A stretch of 64,000 nucleotides of DNA, taken from contig JBGTHQ010000023.1 in the NCBI GenBank assembly GCA_041746135.1, forward strand, positions 78,781-142,780, written 5' to 3'. The first letter of the stretch is position 1. The number at the start of each line of letters is the position of its first letter. Made by a program: the position numbers and the translations under genes. This document shows, piece by piece, positions 51,739 through 60,428 of the stretch. Below the pieces are notes generated by a model. The model worked only from the letters and a program-made list of their open reading frames with translations, had not been told where the DNA came from and did not search any database. The stretch comes from Alg239-R122 sp041746135. Its GTDB lineage: Bacteria; Pseudomonadota; Alphaproteobacteria; Sphingomonadales; Sphingomonadaceae.

Positions 51739-52796
51739 ATGGGCCTCCAGCTGGTCTCTTCCTCGTCGCCATCGTCCGGATTGACGCCGGCGGGCTGTTC
51801 GGTCGCGGTCTTTTCGGGCAGATGTTCGAGAAACGCGTCCATCAGCGTGTCGAGCCCCGCTCCGGTCGCGCCGGATATACGGAATATTTGGCCTGCGCCC
51901 GCCTTTTCAAGTTCGCCCACCATCATGTCCGCAAGGTCGTCATCGATCAGGTCGCATTTGTTCAGCGCAATCAGCTGCGGTTTGTCCGACAGGCCCGCGC
52001 CATAATTTTCGAGCTCGTTCTGCACCGTGGTAAACGCCTTAACCGGGTCCGCATCATTGGCGTCGATCAGGTGGATCAGCGCGCGGCAGCGTTCGATATG
52101 GCCCAGGAACCGGTCGCCGATACCCGCGCCCTCGGCCGCGCCCTCGATCAGGCCGGGAATATCGGCGATTACGAACTCGCGGTGCTTGTGTTCCACAACA
52201 CCGAGCTGCGGGCGCAAGGTGGTGAAGGGATAATCGCCCACTTTGGCCTTGGTATTGGTGACACGGTTGATGAAAGTCGATTTACCGGCATTGGGCAGCC
52301 CGACCAGACCCGCATCGGCCATCAGCTTGAGCCGCAGCCAGACCCACATTTCCTCTCCCGGCCAGCCCGGCTGATGCTGGCGCGGCGCGCGATTGGTGGA
52401 GCTTTTATAGCTCATGTTGCCGCGGCCGCCATCGCCGCCGGTCAGGAACGTCACGCGTTGACCGGAATGGGTAAAATCGGCGAGCACATCTTCCTTGTCC
52501 TCGCTGAGCACCTGTGTCCCCACGGGCACCTGGATGACCAGATCCTTGCCGCCCGCACCGGTGCGGTTGCGGCCCATGCCGCCGGTTCCGCGCTGCGCCT
52601 TGAAATGCTGCGAATAGCGAAAATCGATTAGCGTGTTGAGCCCTTCCACGGCTTCGAACACGATATCGCCGCCCTTGCCGCCCTTGCCGCCATCGGGTCC
52701 GCCATATTCGACATACATTTCGCGGCGAAAGCTCACCGCGCCATTGCCGCCCACGCCGGATTTCAGATATATTTTCGCTTGATCGAGAAAGTGCAT
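51735..52796 (-). CDS. obgE: GTPase ObgE/CgtA
   Basis: A 353-residue ribosome-associated GTPase. The glycine-rich Obg fold occupies residues 1-157 (MHFLDQAKIYLKSGVGGNG; GPDGGKGGKGGDI). The G domain has VGLPNAGKSTFINRV (G1) and DIPGLIEGAAEGAG (G3), with NKCD (G4) later. It acts in ribosome assembly and growth control. The start is ATG 52796, giving the standard N-terminus; two extra codons upstream are not used. The acidic tail ends DDGDEEETSWRP. Confidence 0.96.
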   Translation of the reverse strand: MHFLDQAKIYLKSGVGGNGAVSFRREMYVEYGGPDGGKGGKGGDIVFEAVEGLNTLIDFRYSQHFKAQRGTGGMGRNRTGAGGKDLVIQVPVGTQVLSEDKEDVLADFTHSGQRVTFLTGGDGGRGNMSYKSSTNRAPRQHQPGWPGEEMWVWLRLKLMADAGLVGLPNAGKSTFINRVTNTKAKVGDYPFTTLRPQLGVVEHKHREFVIADIPGLIEGAAEGAGIGDRFLGHIERCRALIHLIDANDADPVKAFTTVQNELENYGAGLSDKPQLIALNKCDLIDDDLADMMVGELEKAGAGQIFRISGATGAGLDTLMDAFLEHLPEKTATEQPAGVNPDDGDEEETSWRPI

Positions 52797-52887
52797 GTGC
52801 ACGCATTTAGGCGCAGGCCGCGCCGATGGCTAGTTGTTTGTCGGCAATCGGACCCGCAATAGTGACGCCCTGTCCTGTTGGGCTGTC

Positions 52888-54078
52888 CTATCGCGGCGGC
52901 GGCTGGTCGGCGGGCTGCGCCTCATCGACCATATCGCCAGTGGCCGTGACCCATACGTCTGTGGCGATCGGTTCTGCCGGGGCCGGGACTGGGGCGGGGG
53001 TCTGTCCCGGAAGCGGCTGCACGACTTCTCCTGGAACACGCTGCACGACGTCGCCAGGACGTGTATTTGCCGGCACGGCCTGTCCGGGCAGCGGTTGCAC
53101 GATTTCGCCGGGAACACGCTGTACGACCGCGCCGGAGGGCGTCGGTGCGCTCTCGCCCGGCAACGGCTGCACCATCGCACCCGAGGCCGAGGGCATGATC
53201 GACGGTTGCGCCATCGGTTGCATCACGTCGCCCGTCGCCATGGCGGAGGGTGTATATCCGTTATAGGAATCTCCCGAAACCGTAACCACCGATGTGTCGG
53301 AGGCGGGCAGCTGCGTCGTCAATATGGGACCGGTGCTTTCCATATTGCCCATGGCCGGAATGGCGGTGTCGATACCGGTCGCATATCCGTTGCCGCCCTG
53401 GTTTGCAGGCGCGAAAGCCGAGGCGCGCTCGGGCGCATATTCGACATACCATGCATACAGGTCGCGCTGATATTGATCATAGGCCGCAAAAAAACGCTCG
53501 AACACGTCTTCCATCTGGCGCAGTCCGCCAAAAGCAAAAACCTCCAGCTGATCGGTCGGAGTCAACGCAAGTTGCTGCGAAACGGCCAGTGCCACATCGC
53601 AAAATTCCTGTTTTACCGGCGGCAGCGAAAAGAAATTATAGACCTGCGTGCTGTGCGTGTCGCGGATGCGGCGGTAATCGGAACCGTGTTCTTTGCGGAA
53701 CTTGGCCTCGATCGCGATGTTAGCCTTGTTCAGCGCTTTTTTGTGGGTATCGAGGAACAGGTTATAATTGTCGGTGATGGGAAGATATTGCGCGGTTACG
53801 CAATTCAGCGCGGCGACGTTCAGCGCCGAACGCATGTGCCAGATCGTCTCTGTCTCGTTAATACCGGTATTGGGCGTGATGCGCCGACCGTCGACGCCAT
53901 AGGGCGGGGTCACGAAATTGCTGGCGGCATAAAGCGGCGGTACCGGCACGGCCGGTATCACGATCACAGGCGGCGGGGGCGGTGCCACGACCACCACGGG
54001 CGCCGGCTTGGGGGCACAGGCGGCGATCAGGCCGAGCAGCGCCAATGTCACGAAACGGGGTATATTGCGGGTTACCAT
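52888..54078 (-). CDS. Lipoprotein with a Pro/Val/Gln-rich repeat tail
   Basis: A 396-residue protein of unrecognised family. The signal ends in the lipobox LIAAC (Cys near residue 21), so it should be a lipoprotein. A Pro/Val-rich spacer (APPPPPVIVIPAVPVPP) precedes a folded helical region of about 180 residues. That region has two conserved-looking stretches, SALNVAALNCVTAQYLP and QYQRDLYAWYVEYAPE. From about residue 295 the tail repeats a VVQRVPGEIVQPLPGQ-like unit two to three times. It may bridge the outer membrane to the wall, by analogy with other proline-rich lipoproteins, but this is inference. ATG 54078 fits the signal peptide best. Confidence 0.75.
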   Translation of the reverse strand: MVTRNIPRFVTLALLGLIAACAPKPAPVVVVAPPPPPVIVIPAVPVPPLYAASNFVTPPYGVDGRRITPNTGINETETIWHMRSALNVAALNCVTAQYLPITDNYNLFLDTHKKALNKANIAIEAKFRKEHGSDYRRIRDTHSTQVYNFFSLPPVKQEFCDVALAVSQQLALTPTDQLEVFAFGGLRQMEDVFERFFAAYDQYQRDLYAWYVEYAPERASAFAPANQGGNGYATGIDTAIPAMGNMESTGPILTTQLPASDTSVVTVSGDSYNGYTPSAMATGDVMQPMAQPSIMPSASGAMVQPLPGESAPTPSGAVVQRVPGEIVQPLPGQAVPANTRPGDVVQRVPGEVVQPLPGQTPAPVPAPAEPIATDVWVTATGDMVDEAQPADQPPPR

Positions 54079-54263
54079 ATCATCCAAACCTTGTGCTTTT
54101 ATCATGTGCTGGTTTTGCCACCATTTCCCGGCGGTCATAACATATCCAAGCTGATAGCGCGATGAACGGCAAAGGCCAATCGGGTTTATCAGGAATCTCG
54201 CTTAATATGTGCCACTTGTGCGATGAACACATTATTTTTGCAGGAAAATGCGCATCCATACAG

Positions 54264-54299
54264 GAAAAAAGGCCCGGAAGTTTCCTTCCGAGCCCTTTA
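54264..54299 (-). terminator. Rho-independent terminator of the Bax-inhibitor-1 gene
   Basis: AAAGGCCCGGAAG and CTTCCGAGCCCTTT form a near-perfect hairpin with loop TTTC. Read on the minus strand it is followed by a run of six T from the A-run at 54265-54270. It lies about 20 bases downstream of the gene ending at 54320. Confidence 0.85.
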
Positions 54300-54319
54300 A
54301 ATTACTTTGGATCGACCGT

Positions 54320-55069
54320 TCAGTCGTTGCTGCCCATGAAGCTGAGCAGGAACTGGAACATGTTGATAAAGTCCAGATACAGGCTCAAGGCACCCATGAT
54401 GATGGCTTTGCCCATCATGTCGCTGCCGGCGATATGCGCATACATCGATTTAAGCCGCTGCGTATCATAGGCAGTAAGGCCCGCGAAGACCAGCACACCG
54501 ATCGCGCTGATCGCCATTTGCAGAGCGCTCGAACCGATAAAGATGTTGGCGATCGACACGACGATCAGACCGACGACACCCATTATCAGGAAGCTGCCCC
54601 ATCCCGACAGGTTCTTTTTGGTAGTATATCCCCACAGGCTGAGGCTGAGGAACGCGACAGTCGTTGCAAAAAACGTCTGGGCGATGGATACACCGGTATA
54701 GCGCAGGAAGATCGCCGAAAGGCTAAGTCCCATCAACGTCGCAAAGCCCCAGAATAGCGCCTGAAGCGTGAAAGTGGACATCTTGTTGGCACCAAAGCTC
54801 ATGGCGATAACAATCGCCAGCGGCGACAGCATGATCACCCAGCCAATCAGACCGGCCTGTCCGGAATAGATGGTGGCAGCCAGTTCGGTGCGTGCAAACA
54901 GCATCGCGACGATGCCGGTCAGCAGAACGCCGCTGGCCATATAGTTGTAAATCGACAACATATATTTACGCAGGCCTGCGTCATATGTTGCGGTATCCAT
55001 GCTCTGCCCGCGCGCGCCGAACTGATTCTGCGGCGACCGGGTTGCATTGCGATCTGGCCAATTTGCCAT
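54320..55069 (-). CDS. Bax inhibitor-1/YccA family membrane protein
   Basis: A 249-residue protein with seven hydrophobic segments. The YccA/BI-1 pattern is visible: YMASGVLLTGIVAML, AIVIAMSFGANKMSTFTLQALFW in part, and FAGLTAYDTQRLKSMY with the acidic residue of the C-terminal conserved block. In bacteria the family includes FtsH modulators and calcium-leak channels. It lies alone with a strong terminator. AGGAG upstream of the start is visible in the mirror strand (CTCCT at 55079-55083). Confidence 0.92.
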   Translation of the reverse strand: MANWPDRNATRSPQNQFGARGQSMDTATYDAGLRKYMLSIYNYMASGVLLTGIVAMLFARTELAATIYSGQAGLIGWVIMLSPLAIVIAMSFGANKMSTFTLQALFWGFATLMGLSLSAIFLRYTGVSIAQTFFATTVAFLSLSLWGYTTKKNLSGWGSFLIMGVVGLIVVSIANIFIGSSALQMAISAIGVLVFAGLTAYDTQRLKSMYAHIAGSDMMGKAIIMGALSLYLDFINMFQFLLSFMGSND

Positions 55070-55221
55070 AATGTATAACTCCTATGCCCGGCTTGTTCTT
55101 ATGGGACTTTGTCCCGCCGGATAAATTATATATCGCTCTTTTACACGGCATTTTCAAGGAAAACCGAAACGAAAATGGTTGATGGCCCATTATTGATAAT
55201 TCTTGACCTCAAATATCGCGG

Positions 55222-55410
55222 TTGGTGCTTTCTCTTGCCATAATTTGCCGCTTTGCGGATCCAGCCATCGCCGTGGAGCGCTGCCTTTCGGACAGTTTTG
55301 CCGGGATTGCGCCCGGCGATCTGCCGATGTTGATCCTCGCGGAGATTGCGGGGGCGCTGATGGCGGCGGTGGTGGCCACATGGGTGATCGATCCGGACGT
55401 TGCGGCATGA
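55222..55410 (+). pseudogene. C-terminal remnant of a MIP/aquaporin gene
   Basis: A 62-codon frame encodes FADPAIAVERCLSDSFAGI and then a hydrophobic helix (PMLILAEIAGALMAAVVATWVI). This matches the last part of the MIP/aquaporin family, in which NPAVTLAR is followed by a similar FAGI segment and the final helix. The canonical NPA is DPA here. Everything upstream, including the first pore half and earlier helices, is missing, and a stop lies just upstream in frame. It is therefore a truncated remnant, not a working channel. Confidence 0.65.
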
Positions 55411-55477
55411 CCGATCATGGCTTGCAATTTGCCGCGTCCCCGTGAAAAGAGGGCAAAACGAGTTTTGGAGTTTGACC

Positions 55478-55774
55478 GTGACCGACGACCTGCCTGAGAA
55501 ATCCACCAACACACCGCCCGACCACCTCGCCATCGCTCCCGGCAGCCCGCATCATGACGGCGACTTGCTGGCCCGCGGCATCGGTATCCGTTTCAAGGGC
55601 GTGGAGAAAAACAATGTGGAGGAATATTGCATTTCCGAAGGCTGGATCCGGGTGCAGGCCGGCCGTTCGCTGGACCGCAAGGGCAATCCGCTCACGCTCA
55701 AGCTGAGCGGGCCGGTCGAGGCATGGTATGAGGATCTGGGCGACAATCCGCCGGTCGCCAAAAAAGCCGACTGA
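55478..55774 (+). CDS. DUF3297 family protein
   Basis: A 98-residue cytosolic protein. GIGIRFKGVEKNNVEEYCIS, GWIRVQAGRSLDRKGNPLTL and VEAWYEDLGDNP match DUF3297, a small family of Proteobacteria with no known activity. The start is GTG at 55478 with GGAG 8 bases upstream, better supported than any longer frame. The protein has one cysteine and an acidic N-terminus. Confidence 0.85.
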   Translation: MTDDLPEKSTNTPPDHLAIAPGSPHHDGDLLARGIGIRFKGVEKNNVEEYCISEGWIRVQAGRSLDRKGNPLTLKLSGPVEAWYEDLGDNPPVAKKAD

Positions 55775-55908
55775 GCAGACGCTTTGAACACCGGGCGAGC
55801 ACCGGGCGGGGTTTTGGCCGATCTCTGGTCTGGTTATAGGTTTCTCCAGTTACAAATTGTTAACGACCGTTGGCGTAGTTTGGCACGCGAAACGGGAAAA
55901 ACGCATTC

Positions 55909-56466
55909 ATGTCTGTTCCGGCCAAGCTTAAAAAAACATCATCAGACGACCGAGACGCGGAACGCTACCGGCTGGCGATCAGCACGGTGGGCGAAATCGG
56001 CGACCGCGAAACGCTGGCGATCGCGATCCATGACCTGTCGGCAAGTGGTTTCCTGATAAAGACCAGCGCGCCGCTGGCGATCGGCGCGGAAATAACCGTG
56101 GAGTTGCCCGGTATTGGCAGGCACGAAGCCCGGATATTATGGACCAACGGCCATTTTTGCGGCGGCACTTACGCGACGCCGCTGTCTCCTGCCGAAACCG
56201 ACGCCGTCATCGCCGCCAGCCCGGTGATCCAGCCATATTTCCGCGAAGACGACCGACCCGACCCGGCCCAGCGCGGTCAGCCCGTCGCGGACGCACCGCC
56301 AAGCGAGCCTGCGGCCCAAATGACGGCGCAGCCCCGCCCCCGCGATCTGCTATCGCCGGTCCGGGGCGACGAACTGAGCTGGACGGCACGCTTTGCGATC
56401 ATCACGGGCGTGGCGCTTGCGCTGTGGGGCGTGATCGGCGCTGTCACCTGGGTCGCTTTCGGCTAA
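55909..56466 (+). CDS. PilZ-domain protein with C-terminal membrane anchor
   Basis: A 185-residue protein. The PilZ c-di-GMP site is recognisable: RDAER at about residues 17-21 provides the RxxxR pair, and HDLSASGFLI near 45 gives the D/NxSxxG motif. A linker rich in Pro, Ala and Gln (about 115-150) leads to a single hydrophobic segment at 160-183. A c-di-GMP sensor held at the membrane may regulate exopolysaccharide, motility or envelope enzymes. No partner gene is next to it. A start at ATG 55909 fits. Confidence 0.82.
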   Translation: MSVPAKLKKTSSDDRDAERYRLAISTVGEIGDRETLAIAIHDLSASGFLIKTSAPLAIGAEITVELPGIGRHEARILWTNGHFCGGTYATPLSPAETDAVIAASPVIQPYFREDDRPDPAQRGQPVADAPPSEPAAQMTAQPRPRDLLSPVRGDELSWTARFAIITGVALALWGVIGAVTWVAFG

Positions 56467-56599
56467 ACGCTTTAAGGCGATAATGCGGTATGTGGCGTAT
56501 GAAGACGCGCATTTCCGGAACGGCTTGTATAGATTGGTCGCTGTGTTCGCCTGAAAAATCTTCACGGCTTGCTTACCTTTCAGAGCTAATAGAGAATGC

Positions 56600-57901
56600 A
56601 TGTATAGCGGCATTTCTTCCCAGCCCGTGCAGCGCCCGGATAGCGCGGTCAGCACCGGGATCGGCATTGCCGGTTTGCTGGGGCTGGCTCTTTGGCTCGC
56701 CATCGCACGGATACAGGGTTGGGACGGGCCCTATGCGGCGATGATCGGGGTGTTTGCGACCGGTCTGCCGATGGTATTATGGGCGCTTTGCGTCGATAAA
56801 GTACACCGCCGCGCCAGCACCGGGATCGACTGGACCGATGCGAAACCCGTGCGCGATATTTTGACTATCAGCCTGACCAAGCTGGCGGGGCTGTTGGCGA
56901 CATGGGGCATGATTGCGGTCCTATATTGCCTGTGCCGCTGGTACTGGACCGGCAATTACGGGTTTTCCATGCAGATGCTGGGCTTTGCCGCACCTGTATT
57001 GTTCCTGATTTCCGTCCCCTATGTCATCTGGCTCGACCGCTATCTGGTCAATCCGCGTGACGGGGCGTGGCATTTCGGCGCGATGCTGTTGGGCCGCGAA
57101 AGCGCCGACCGGGAGCAGGTTTATAATCATATGCGCAGTTGGGCCGTCAAAGGGTTCTTCCTTGCGTTCATGATCTCGATCGTGCCCGGCGGCTTCGGCG
57201 AGATCGTTCGGCTGGACATACGGCAAGTCCTGCAAAACCCCGTCTTGACCGCGCAATGGCTGATTGTCGCAATGTTCGTCGTCGACGTGCAGTTCGCCAC
57301 GATCGGCTATATGCTGACGATGAAGCCGCTCGATGCGCATATCCGCACTGCCAACCCCTATATGGCGGGCTGGGTCGCGGCGCTGATCTGCTATCCGCCG
57401 TTCATCCTGATGGACGTGGGCGGCCCGCTTTATTATTACCAGAACGACCATGCGTGGATGGACTGGTTCGGCGGCAATATGCCGCTCCTGGCGCTGTGGG
57501 GCGTGGTGCTGGTCGCGCTGACCGGCATCTATGCCTGGGCGACGGTGGCGTTCGGTCTGCGCTTTTCCAACCTGACCCATCGCGGCATCATCACGCATGG
57601 CCCCTATATATTCACCAAACATCCCGCCTATGTCTCGAAAAACGCGTTCTGGTGGCTGGCAACGCTGCCGTTCCTGACCAATGGCAGCGTGGTCGACATG
57701 ATCCGCAACACCGCCGTGCTCGCGGCAATCAGCGGCGTCTATTACTGGCGCGCGCGGACCGAGGAAAAACACCTGATGGCCGATCCCGCCTACCGGGCCT
57801 ATGCCGCCTGGGCGAACACACACGCCCCCGTGCCGCGCTTCGTCAACTGGCTGTTCGGCGGCAGCCGCAGGGCAGTGGCCGAAACGCAACCGGCGGAGTG
57901 A
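56600..57901 (+). CDS. Isoprenylcysteine carboxyl methyltransferase-like membrane enzyme
   Basis: A 433-residue membrane protein with about eight to ten hydrophobic segments. The C-terminal ~140 residues resemble the ICMT/PEMT-type methyltransferase fold: FSNLTHRGIITHGPYIFTKH, HPAYVSKNAFWWL, and RARTEEKHLMADPAYRAY with the paired Glu. The long N-terminal membrane part has no recognised domain. Such bacterial enzymes may methylate lipids or terpenoid/peptide carboxylates; the substrate is unknown. It ends 13 bases from the converging gshA gene. ATG 56600 is selected, with no strong ribosome site. Confidence 0.8.
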   Translation: MYSGISSQPVQRPDSAVSTGIGIAGLLGLALWLAIARIQGWDGPYAAMIGVFATGLPMVLWALCVDKVHRRASTGIDWTDAKPVRDILTISLTKLAGLLATWGMIAVLYCLCRWYWTGNYGFSMQMLGFAAPVLFLISVPYVIWLDRYLVNPRDGAWHFGAMLLGRESADREQVYNHMRSWAVKGFFLAFMISIVPGGFGEIVRLDIRQVLQNPVLTAQWLIVAMFVVDVQFATIGYMLTMKPLDAHIRTANPYMAGWVAALICYPPFILMDVGGPLYYYQNDHAWMDWFGGNMPLLALWGVVLVALTGIYAWATVAFGLRFSNLTHRGIITHGPYIFTKHPAYVSKNAFWWLATLPFLTNGSVVDMIRNTAVLAAISGVYYWRARTEEKHLMADPAYRAYAAWANTHAPVPRFVNWLFGGSRRAVAETQPAE

Positions 57902-57914
57902 TTGCCGTCAGGCG

Positions 57915-59303
57915 CTAGAAACTCATCTCGTCATAGACTTTGCTGACATCGCCGTTCCATGGCCCATGATAGCGATCCAGCAAATGTTCGGCGGGCGTCT
58001 TGCCGCTCTTGACGATTTCGCGCAACGGATCAATAAAACCGCTTTCATTGTCGCCGCTGCTGTTGAGCTCGCCGCGCGCGGAAAGCCCGGCGGCGGCGAT
58101 CTCGAGCACTTCACCGGCAATGTCGAGCAGCTTGCCGCCGCCCGCTATCGGCGCGTTAAATCCGAGCTTCGGTACGCTGTCGCGCAGGGCCTGCCGTTCT
58201 TCGAGCGTCCATCCCTTGACCAGATCCCATGCCGCATCAAGCGCGCTCTGGTCGTAGAGCAGACCGACCCAAAAGGCGGGCAGGGCGCAGATCCGGTTCC
58301 ACGGACCGCCATCTGCGCCGCGCATTTCCAGAAAGCTTTTCAGCCGCACTTCGGGAAAGGCGGTGGAGAGATGGTCGGTCCAGTCGTCGAGCGTCGGTTT
58401 CTCGCCCGGCAGGACGGCCAGTTCGCCTTTCAGGAAGTCGCGGAAACTGTGCCCGGCGGCATCGATATACTGGCCATCGCGATACACAAAGTACATCGGT
58501 ACATCGAGCATGTAATCGGCATATTGCTGATAGCCGAAACCCTCGTCGAACACGAACGGCAGCATGCCGGTGCGGTGCGGATCGGTATCGGACCAGATAT
58601 GGCTGCGATAGGACAGATAGCCGTTTGGCTTGCCCTCGGTAAAAGGCGAATTGGCGAACAGGGCGGTGGCAAGAGGTTGCAGTGCCAGTCCGACGCGGAA
58701 TTTCTGCGCCATGTCTGCCTCGGACGAATAATCGAGATTGACCTGGATCGTGCAGGTGCGCAACATCATGTCGAGCCCCAGGCTGCCGACTCTCGGCATA
58801 TGGTTCATCATGATCTTGTAACGGCCCTTGGGCATGACCGGCAATTCGGCGCGAGTCTTGTCGGGCCACATGCCAAGGCCCAGAAAGCCTGTACTGGTTT
58901 CCTGCCCGATTTTCTTGACCTGGGTCAGATGGCGTCCGGTTTCGGCGCAGGTCTGGTGCAGATTGGCCAAAGGCGCGCCCGAAAGTTCCAGCTGTCCTGC
59001 GGGTTCCAGGCTGACATTGCCGTCCTCGCCTTTCAGCGCGATGACATTGACCGATCCGTCCGGCGCGGTTTCCTCGATCGGTTCCCAGCCATATCGGGTG
59101 AGTTCGTGCAACAGGTCGCGGATGCCGCCCTGTTCGGTATAGCTGGGGGCGTGGTGATCGCCGGTATGATAAACGAATTTCTCGTGCTCGGTGCCGATCC
59201 GCCACGCGTTTTTCGGTTTTTCGCCCGATTGCATGGGTAGCAAAAGCTGGTCCATGCTTTCGATGACAGGGCTGGTGTTCGCGGAAACGGATTTGGTGCT
59301 CAT
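57915..59303 (-). CDS. gshA: Glutamate--cysteine ligase (plant-type GshA)
   Basis: A 462-residue enzyme of the alphaproteobacterial/plant GCS2-type family. RIGTEHEKFVYH near residue 36 and PRVGSLGLDMMLRTCTIQVNLDY in part (PRVGSLGLDMMLRTCTIQ) near 170 are typical, as is FLEMRGADGGPW near 320. It joins glutamate and cysteine, the rate-limiting step of glutathione synthesis, in the cytosol. The length matches the family. It lies downstream of rsmE in the same direction. Confidence 0.94.
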   Translation of the reverse strand: MSTKSVSANTSPVIESMDQLLLPMQSGEKPKNAWRIGTEHEKFVYHTGDHHAPSYTEQGGIRDLLHELTRYGWEPIEETAPDGSVNVIALKGEDGNVSLEPAGQLELSGAPLANLHQTCAETGRHLTQVKKIGQETSTGFLGLGMWPDKTRAELPVMPKGRYKIMMNHMPRVGSLGLDMMLRTCTIQVNLDYSSEADMAQKFRVGLALQPLATALFANSPFTEGKPNGYLSYRSHIWSDTDPHRTGMLPFVFDEGFGYQQYADYMLDVPMYFVYRDGQYIDAAGHSFRDFLKGELAVLPGEKPTLDDWTDHLSTAFPEVRLKSFLEMRGADGGPWNRICALPAFWVGLLYDQSALDAAWDLVKGWTLEERQALRDSVPKLGFNAPIAGGGKLLDIAGEVLEIAAAGLSARGELNSSGDNESGFIDPLREIVKSGKTPAEHLLDRYHGPWNGDVSKVYDEMSF

Positions 59304-59411
59304 ATCGGATTGTTTAGGAATGCGGCGCGTGTTGCGCCAGTCTTATTTGCCCGTATTGAGCGCGATTGGCAGAAATCCTATATCTGCATATCGCCAACGG
59401 TGCGCGTGCGT

Positions 59412-60170
59412 TCAGCTCCAGTCCCCGCGCCCCGCCATCCACAGGCTGACGGCGGCCACTGCGGCGGTGTCGGCGCGCAGGATGCGCGGGCCCAACGATA
59501 CCGGCACAGCCTGCGGACATGCACGAATCATCTCGCCCTCCGCATCGGTAAATCCGCCCTCGGGGCCGATCAATATGGCGGCCGCGCCGTCATGCGCGAC
59601 CAGCGCCTTGCGGAACGATCCTTCGCCGCTGGCATGGATGCGCTCGTCAGCGAAAAACAGATGGCGGCCGGTCGGCCAGTCTTTCAGCAGTTTGTCGAGC
59701 TTAGTGAGTTCCCTCAGTTCGGGCAGGCTGGAGCGTTCGCACTGTTCGGCTGCCTCGATCATGTGCGCGCGCAGCCGGTCGGGCTTGATCTTGCCGACAA
59801 TGGTGCGCGCCGTTTGCACCGGCACAAAGCGGCGCGCCCCCAGTTCGCACGCTTTTTCCGCGATCCAGTCGAACCGCGCGCGCTTGATCGGCGCAGCGCA
59901 CAGCCACAGATCGGGCACCTGCTCGCGGGTCCGCAGTTTTTCGGTCAGCGTCACCACGACCGCCCGCTTTGCGGCCTCGGCAATCTCGCCCCTATATTCG
60001 CCGGTACGGTCGTCGAACAGCACCACCGTGTCGCCCGCCTTCATCCGCATGACATTGGCGAGATAATGCGCCTGCGCGCCATCAATGTGCAGGTGCATTC
60101 CCTCGGCGAGCGGCTCGTCTATAAACAGGCGCGGCGCGCTGTGAGGGGGATAGGCGGGGGTGGCAGGCAT
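59412..60170 (-). CDS. rsmE: 16S rRNA (uracil-1498-N3)-methyltransferase
   Basis: A 252-residue SPOUT-class methyltransferase. The N-terminal PUA-like domain has RLFIDEPLAEG and HYLANVMRMKAGD. The knot domain shows LIGPEGGFTDAEGEMI and VSLGPRILRADTAAVAA, the SAM-binding loops of RsmE. It methylates U1498 in the 30S subunit. The gene is followed by gshA after a 108-base gap and is divergent from ubiA. Confidence 0.95.
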   Translation of the reverse strand: MPATPAYPPHSAPRLFIDEPLAEGMHLHIDGAQAHYLANVMRMKAGDTVVLFDDRTGEYRGEIAEAAKRAVVVTLTEKLRTREQVPDLWLCAAPIKRARFDWIAEKACELGARRFVPVQTARTIVGKIKPDRLRAHMIEAAEQCERSSLPELRELTKLDKLLKDWPTGRHLFFADERIHASGEGSFRKALVAHDGAAAILIGPEGGFTDAEGEMIRACPQAVPVSLGPRILRADTAAVAAVSLWMAGRGDWS

Positions 60171-60222
60171 ATAGGGTAGCTAGCAAGGGATTTGCCTTAT
60201 TCAAAGTGAATTGCAGCCTGTA

Positions 60223-60391
60223 TCCTCTCCCGCTTGCGGGAGAGGCAACGCAGACTTGGCGGTTTACCGCCTAGTCGCAGTCGGTGAGGGCCGGGGGGTC
60301 ATGACATGTTGCGGCTTTCCCCTCATCCAGCTTTCGCTATGTGCTGTCGCACCCAGCTGCAGCATCCTTCTCCCGCAAGCGGAGAGAAGGA
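60223..60391. repeat. MITE-like dispersed repeat with hairpin ends
   Basis: Left end TCCTCTCCCGCTTGCGGGAG with AGG (60223-60245) and right end CCTTCTCCCGCAAGCGGAGA with GAAGG (60366-60390) are each self-complementary. They also resemble each other inverted. GTGAGGG and CCCTCAT form an inner inverted pair. The ~169-base element has no coding capacity. A diverged copy lies at 27150-27304. It sits in the rsmE-ubiA spacer. Confidence 0.65.
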
Positions 60392-60428
60392 AAGAAATGA
60401 CGGATGCTGCCGACCGTTCTATGGCGAC

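Noticed and set aside
52834..54165. 443-codon plus-strand frame opposite the repeat-tail lipoprotein
   Set aside because: Arg/Gly/His-rich composition typical of an antisense frame; the minus-strand frame has a signal peptide and lipobox.
57801..59240. 479-codon plus-strand frame opposite gshA
   Set aside because: Antisense shadow of a clearly identified gene, without domain features.
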